Of a stretch of DNA of 43,834 nt, positions 42,032 through 43,834 are shown one piece after another. The stretch's first letter is position 1. Each line of letters opens with the position of its first letter. Below the pieces are notes generated by a model. That model had not been told where the DNA came from and searched no databases. It worked only from the letters and a program-made list of their open reading frames with translations. Source of the DNA: CAYHGV01 sp964356135 (lineage in GTDB: Bacteria > Hydrothermota > Tepidihabitantia > CAYHGV01); NCBI GenBank assembly GCA_964356135.1, contig CAYHGV010000007.1, positions 1 to 43,834 of the forward strand, written 5' to 3'. The translations under genes were made by a program, and so were the position numbers.

Positions 42032-43461
42032 CGACCGAGACCGATGATTTGGGTTGCCGCAATCTTAACGATGCTCATCGGGTAGGCGACAAAGATACCG
42101 GCTAACAGCGAGAGCACGGCAAAGATGGTTACTACGACGAGCATCGATTTCGTTCCCTCGTGAACGTGGGCGAGCTTCGCCTCACCTAAGAACAGTGCAT
42201 TGAACAGCCGCAGCAGGTAGAGCAGGGTCAGGATTGCGGTAAAGATCGCAACCGAGGCAAGCACGATCTGACCGTTTTGTACCGTGCCCGCAATCACCAT
42301 GAACTTGGAGAAAAATCCGGCAAATGGTGGAATCCCGATCACCGAAAGTGCACAGACAAAAAAACTCACCGCCGTAATCGGCATCGTCTTAATCAAACCA
42401 CCCAATTTTCTAATGTCTTTAATTCCGGTTTCATGCTCAATCACCCCGGCACACAGAAACAGTCCTGCCTTGGCAAGACCGTGGGCAAGAATATAAAAAA
42501 TCCCCGCCGCCACCCCGATATAATTGAAGAGCGAAAACCCTAAAAAGATGTAGCCGATCTGGCTGATCGTCGAATAGGCTAAAATCCGCTTCATGTCGGT
42601 TTCGACCAGAGCCGCGCACGCCGCAACCAGAGCCGAGAGCACCGCTATCGCTCCAATCACCATTGACCAGCCCGGCGGCAGCGTAAACGTCCAGCAGAAA
42701 AGCCGGACAAAACCATAGACTCCGATTTTCACGAGCACCGCGGCGTGGAGCAGCGCGGTCACCGGCGAAGGCGCCACGCCCGCATCCGGCAGCCAGCTCT
42801 GCAAAGGCAGGGTGGCGGACTTGGCAAACATCCCCAAAAGAATGGTGATAACCATAACCTGATTGATTTGAAACCCCCGCAGCTCGGTCAGATTGAAGGT
42901 ACCGGTCTTACTGTAAACGAGGATAAATCCCAAAAGCATCGCGGTGGCACCGAAAAAGGTCATCAAAAACGCCTTATCCGCCCGCAGGACATGCTCCTTT
43001 TCCCGGTAGAACCCGATCAACCGCCAGGAGCAGATTGCCGCAATCTCCCAGAAGATGTAGAGGAAGATCAAATTGGCGGAGAAGACGATACCCATCATCG
43101 AGCCGATGAACAGAATCACCATCGCATAGTATTCGGTCTGGTGCTCGGCTTTGCTGATGTAGCCGACCGAATAGAGGACGATCAACGCGCCGATGCCCGA
43201 ACAGACCGCCGCGACGAAAACCGCTAAGGCATCAATCATAAACAAATCGGAAATACCGAAAAATTTCGGAATGCTGATAAGGGAAGTCTTGCCGCTGAGG
43301 ACGAACGGAATCAAGGATAAAGATAAACCGGTGGTCAAAAAAGCGAGGAAAACCGAATAACCACTTCTAAGCTTTTTAGAAATGGGTGCAACGAAAAAGA
43401 TAGTAAGGGCGCCGACAATCGGCACGAACACCGTCAGAAGCGCCAGAATATTCGGATTCAC
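42028..43461 (-). CDS. Group 4 hydrogenase NuoL/MrpA-like antiporter subunit, first gene of operon
   Basis: About 477 residues. TM5 Glu is in IYIFWEIAAICSWRLIGFY. TM7 has FAKSATLPLQSWLPDAGVAP with Lys, and TM8 has LLHAAVLVKIGVYGF with His and Lys. The frame extends to a TTG at 43470, but that codon lies inside the apparent -10 box (43470-43475), so I prefer the GTG at 43461 (MNPNILALL), which would be leaderless. It overlaps the next antiporter gene by ATGA. Confidence 0.85.
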   Translation of the reverse strand: MNPNILALLTVFVPIVGALTIFFVAPISKKLRSGYSVFLAFLTTGLSLSLIPFVLSGKTSLISIPKFFGISDLFMIDALAVFVAAVCSGIGALIVLYSVGYISKAEHQTEYYAMVILFIGSMMGIVFSANLIFLYIFWEIAAICSWRLIGFYREKEHVLRADKAFLMTFFGATAMLLGFILVYSKTGTFNLTELRGFQINQVMVITILLGMFAKSATLPLQSWLPDAGVAPSPVTALLHAAVLVKIGVYGFVRLFCWTFTLPPGWSMVIGAIAVLSALVAACAALVETDMKRILAYSTISQIGYIFLGFSLFNYIGVAAGIFYILAHGLAKAGLFLCAGVIEHETGIKDIRKLGGLIKTMPITAVSFFVCALSVIGIPPFAGFFSKFMVIAGTVQNGQIVLASVAIFTAILTLLYLLRLFNALFLGEAKLAHVHEGTKSMLVVVTIFAVLSLLAGIFVAYPMSIVKIAATQIIGLGR

Positions 43462-43469
43462 TCGTGGCA

Positions 43470-43497
43470 ACTATACGAATTGATATGAATTTGTCAA
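43470..43497 (-). promoter_or_regulatory. Promoter of the hydrogenase operon
   Basis: Minus strand TTGACA (43492-43497), 16-bp spacer, TATAGT (43470-43475). The predicted transcription start at about 43463 falls at the GTG start codon 43461. The -35 context TTGACAAATTC is identical to the promoter at 3250-3277. Confidence 0.65.
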
Positions 43498-43735
43498 GAG
43501 GCTTGTTTCTCATTCTGCCTACTGCTTACTGCTTGCGCTTTACACTTTACTCCTTACTCTTTACTCTTTACTGTCACTCTCTACTGCCGACACTCTTTAC
43601 TGTCACTCTCTACTGCCGACCCTTACTCCACCTTTTGCATTTTGCACTTTTCATTTTGCGTTTCCCTTCGCTCTTCTCCTTACTCCTTACTACCTACTTC
43701 CTACTTTCTACTCCACCTGTGAGAGCTCTGCGAAA
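43498..43735. repeat. Pyrimidine-rich low-complexity tract
   Basis: A roughly 240-bp plus-strand run of C/T with TTTACT, CTTACT and CTACTGCCGAC units. CTTTACTGTCACTCTCTACT occurs twice. No gene. It separates the hydrogenase promoter from the divergent partial gene at 43803. Confidence 0.7.
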
Positions 43736-43802
43736 CTACCTTTGATTTCAGGTGCTTTAGAGAACTGAGCGAAATAAAACTTGCGTGGTTATAATTTTTA
43801 GT

Positions 43803-43834
43803 ATGAGTATTAGATCTGATGATTTAGAGATGGA
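43803..43834 (+). CDS. Start of a gene cut by the window edge
   Basis: ATG at 43803 opens MSIRSDDLEM and runs off the end. A TATAAT box (43790-43795) ends 7 nt before the ATG, matching the leaderless arrangement of other genes here, but no good -35 is visible and no Shine-Dalgarno. Too short to identify. Confidence 0.4.
   Translation, partial: MSIRSDDLEM

Noticed and set aside
26509..43497. Annotation as ordinary NADH:quinone oxidoreductase (Complex I)
   Set aside because: The large subunit carries both CxxC nickel pairs, the small subunit has C-x2-C instead of adjacent cysteines, and no NuoE/F/G genes are present.
43498..43735. Possible CRISPR or satellite array
   Set aside because: Units are short, irregular and lack spacers; it is low-complexity C/T sequence.

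Overview
The window looks like part of the chromosome of an uncultured bacterium of the FCB superphylum, possibly candidate phylum WOR-3 or a relative. That is an inference from several traits: very large secreted proteins ending in a type IX-style (FlgD-Ig-like) sorting domain, many secreted beta-propeller proteins, frequent TTG/GTG starts, and a Complex-I-like [NiFe] hydrogenase. No rRNA, tRNA or CRISPR array was found, so the taxonomy is weakly supported.

Region by region: 1-3.3 kb is a minus-strand operon of secreted proteins (NTF2-like, MepA-like endopeptidase, two beta-propellers, the last cut by the window edge). At 3.3-6.1 kb lies a metalloprotease/TolB-propeller/outer-membrane-barrel fusion. 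It is divergent from a DUF362 protein plus NapH/NapG-like polyferredoxin pair (6.2-8.7 kb). From 8.7 to 15 kb come two DMT (EamA) transporters, one with a remarkable His-rich tail, then a VOC protein, a PQQ-propeller protein, a possible 35-codon leaderless ORF, a small-protein/nucleotidyltransferase pair and a radical SAM protein. From 15.2 to 21.7 kb are an LVIVD lipoprotein, a small membrane-anchored protein, two signal peptidase I paralogues flanking a MutY-like glycosylase, a TspO-like protein and an unknown membrane protein. From 21.8 to 26.4 kb are a PKD/PQQ-repeat lipoprotein with a perfect internal 468-bp tandem duplication and a stand-alone SIR2-domain protein.

From 26.5 to 43.5 kb, all on the minus strand, is an 11-gene group 4 [NiFe] hydrogenase operon. 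Its order from the promoter is two NuoL/M-like antiporter subunits, a NuoN/MrpD-like subunit, an MbhD/NuoJ-like, a NuoK/MrpC-like and a NuoA-like subunit, the small subunit, then the NuoC-like subunit, the large catalytic subunit, the NuoH-like subunit and a 2x[4Fe-4S] ferredoxin subunit. The large subunit keeps both CxxC nickel-ligand pairs, so this is a hydrogenase and not Complex I. It presumably couples ferredoxin oxidation and H2 formation (or the reverse) to H+/Na+ translocation. The operon is split between the small subunit and the NuoC-like gene by about 6.9 kb of AT-richer DNA. That insert holds a 1756-residue secreted metalloprotease-like protein, a truncated copy of its N-terminus and a 340-bp tandem repeat. 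The insert gene overlaps the NuoC-like gene by ATGA.

Two sequence-wide patterns stand out. First, a recurring promoter type (TTGACA-like box, mostly a 16-bp spacer, TATAAT-like box) often sits only 5-9 bp before a start codon, implying leaderless mRNAs. Second, non-coding gaps, including nearly every gap inside the hydrogenase operon, are filled with imperfect palindromes built on themes such as ACCACxGAxxACAC / CTTTGTGxTCTTTGTGG, or with REP-like hairpin pairs.
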